Shown here: in pieces, positions 39,646 to 40,899 of the stretch
Layout: every line of letters begins with the position of its first letter
Numbering within the stretch: position 1 is the first letter of the stretch
Assembly (NCBI GenBank): GCA_030431775.1
Contig: JAUIHW010000035.1
Coordinates: 1 to 40,899 of the forward strand
DNA from: Gammaproteobacteria bacterium
GTDB taxonomy: Bacteria > Pseudomonadota > Gammaproteobacteria > Pseudomonadales > JAUIET01
DNA length: 40,899 nt
Direction of reading: 5' to 3'
Notes under the pieces: model-generated
What the model saw: only the letters and a program-made list of their open reading frames with translations
What the model was told of the DNA's origin: nothing
The model's database searches: none
Position numbers and translations under genes: made by a program

Positions 39646-40899
39646 TTATTGCGGATTCAGTCGCTGGCGATTTTCCCATTCGGGGTCCAGCCAGTAGTCT
39701 ACCTGTGCAGGTGCCAGTTCCTGCTGCATAATAGAGGCGGCAACGCGTTCGGCAACCATCATGGTTGGCGCATTCAGATTGCCATTCGGGATGCTGGGAA
39801 ATACTGAAGAATCGATTACCCGCAAACCATCCAGACCACGAACTCGGCAGTGCGAGTCCAGAACTGCATACGGATCACCCTCTGAGCCGATTTTACAAGT
39901 GCCGCAGGGATGGTAGGCGCTTTCAACATTATTCCGTACCCAGCCATCGAGTTCTTCATCGCTCTGCAGCGCCTCGCCTGGCTGAATCTCGTCGCCTTTA
40001 AAATCAGCCATTGCTGGTTGTTGGAATATTTCCCGAGTCAAGCGGATGGCTCGCCGCCAATTCGGCACATCATCGGGATGAGACAGGTAATTGAAGCAAA
40101 TCTGAGGTTTGCTGGCCGGGTCTCTGTCACGAATACGGACGAATCCGGTACTGCGTGACTTGGTCGGTCCGACATGAACCTGAAAACCGTGCCCGTTAAA
40201 CGCGGCGTGACCATCATAACGCATGGCGGCTGGCAAAAAGTGGTATTGGATATCAGGCCACTTGACGCCAGCTGCGGATCGAATAAAACCACAGGATTCA
40301 AAATGATTGGTCGCCCCCAAGCCCGAGCGGCTCACCAACCAGCGAGCGCCGATCAGCCCTTTACTCATTAGTCCAAGCCTGCCATTAAGCGAAATTGGCT
40401 GTTTACAGCGGTATTGCAGGTAGACTTCCAGGTGATCACGGAGATTTTCCCCAACTCCCGCCAGTGGGTGCAACACAGCAACGCCAGCCTCTGCCAGAAC
40501 ACCCGGATCCCCCACACCCGAGCGCTGCAGAATAGTCGGCGAGCCTATTGATCCGGCGGCTAAAAGCACTTCACCTTTGGCATGATAATCCATCACTTTT
40601 CCGTGCCGGCGAAGTCGCAAGCCGATGGCCCGCTTGCCATCGAATAGAACCGTATCCACCAGGGAATGGGTTAACACCTGAAGATTGCGGCGCTGCCTGG
40701 CCGGGCGCAGGTAGGCACGCGCCGTGGAGGCACGTACGCCTGAATCAATATTCATCTGCATTGGCCCGAAGCCTTCCTGCTGGTAACCGTTATAATCTTC
40801 AGTCGTGGGATAACCGGCTTGTTCACCTGCCTTGATAAAAGCCTGATACAGTGGGTTCAGCTGCATATTATTGCCATTGTTGACAGCTATCGGGCCTGT
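39646..40899 (-). CDS. GMC-family FAD oxidoreductase (choline/alcohol dehydrogenase-like), N-terminus cut by window
   Basis: Open to the right edge on the minus strand; about 417 residues are visible and the FAD-binding N-terminus (about 120 residues) is outside. An internal ATG at 40866 is not the start because the frame continues with [10 protein letters not shown], matching the GMC family. Visible marks are [22 protein letters not shown] (described by GSIGSP as the second GMC signature), [12 protein letters not shown], and the catalytic pair His in [10 protein letters not shown] and Asn in [16 protein letters not shown]. Such enzymes oxidise primary alcohols, including choline and long-chain or aromatic alcohols, to aldehydes. 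The stop is 67 bp from the OmpA-domain gene start. Confidence 0.9.
   Translation of the reverse strand, partial: TGPIAVNNGNNMQLNPLYQAFIKAGEQAGYPTTEDYNGYQQEGFGPMQMNIDSGVRASTARAYLRPARQRRNLQVLTHSLVDTVLFDGKRAIGLRLRRHGKVMDYHAKGEVLLAAGSIGSPTILQRSGVGDPGVLAEAGVAVLHPLAGVGENLRDHLEVYLQYRCKQPISLNGRLGLMSKGLIGARWLVSRSGLGATNHFESCGFIRSAAGVKWPDIQYHFLPAAMRYDGHAAFNGHGFQVHVGPTKSRSTGFVRIRDRDPASKPQICFNYLSHPDDVPNWRRAIRLTREIFQQPAMADFKGDEIQPGEALQSDEELDGWVRNNVESAYHPCGTCKIGSEGDPYAVLDSHCRVRGLDGLRVIDSSVFPSIPNGNLNAPTMMVAERVAASIMQQELAPAQVDYWLDPEWENRQRLNPQ

Overview
The window looks like chromosomal DNA of a free-living, probably marine, aerobic gammaproteobacterium. This is an inference from gene content: a TonB-dependent receptor with the VITAQRREQSLQDVP-type plug start, Bcr/CflA and OFA-type MFS pumps, an HDOD-GGDEF regulator, an SO_0444-type metal permease under a ZntR-like regulator, and a very high density of small-molecule catabolism genes. 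No rRNA, tRNA, phage structural gene, transposase or CRISPR array was seen. Both edges cut genes: a DUF35 OB-fold protein on the left and a GMC oxidoreductase on the right. LAYOUT. 1-2854 (+): a run of DUF35 zinc-ribbon/OB-fold protein, RidA, opine-dehydrogenase-like enzyme and 3-hydroxyacyl-CoA dehydrogenase, all touching or overlapping. It converges on 2851-5706 (-): an exported lipoprotein methyltransferase, a class-I haloalkane dehalogenase and a threonine-dehydratase-fold ammonia-lyase. 5771-7336 (+): a ZntR-like regulator with its own 20-bp-spacer dyad promoter and a Cu/Zn efflux permease. 7391-10184 (+): mannonate dehydratase UxuA and an HDOD-GGDEF protein. 10268-13369 (+): a 67-residue membrane peptide, a reductive-dehalogenase-like double [4Fe-4S] protein and a phenol-hydroxylase-type flavin monooxygenase. 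13206-14720: a VapBC toxin-antitoxin module bracketed by two copies, exactly 1,320 bp apart, of the 3' end of that monooxygenase gene. 14843-18968 (-): MarR regulator, aromatic-amino-acid-type permease with no standard start codon, and TonB-dependent receptor. 19270-21628 (+): DUF819 membrane protein and Bcr/CflA pump. 21630-22349 (-): GntR/FCD regulator, divergent from 22737-30796 (+): an eight-gene, largely overlapping catabolic operon (PYROXD2-like FAD oxidoreductase, nitrilase, small membrane protein, ThDP enzyme, HisC-like aminotransferase, SDR, VOC, MDR). 31293-39579 (-): OYE-like flavoenzyme, DUF885 metallopeptidase-like protein, a glutathione-S-transferase stub, MFS transporter, small membrane protein, FAH-family hydrolase and an OmpA-domain protein; then the cut GMC oxidoreductase. 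HOW IT WORKS TOGETHER. The genes suggest uptake (TonB receptor, permease, DUF819, MFS) and dismantling of nitrogen- and possibly halogen-containing organic compounds, in several blocks each with its own regulator (ZntR, MarR, GntR). No complete pathway can be assigned from sequence alone. MOST UNUSUAL SIGNAL. Two intergenic regions (30811-31281 and 36324-36463) carry a family of structured repeats. Three full copies share a 93-96-nt core, but each is closed by its own 22-27-bp inverted repeat, unrelated in sequence to the arms of the other copies. Small stems inside the core change on both sides while staying paired. This is what selection on a folded RNA or folded single-stranded DNA would leave, and it matches no element I recognise.
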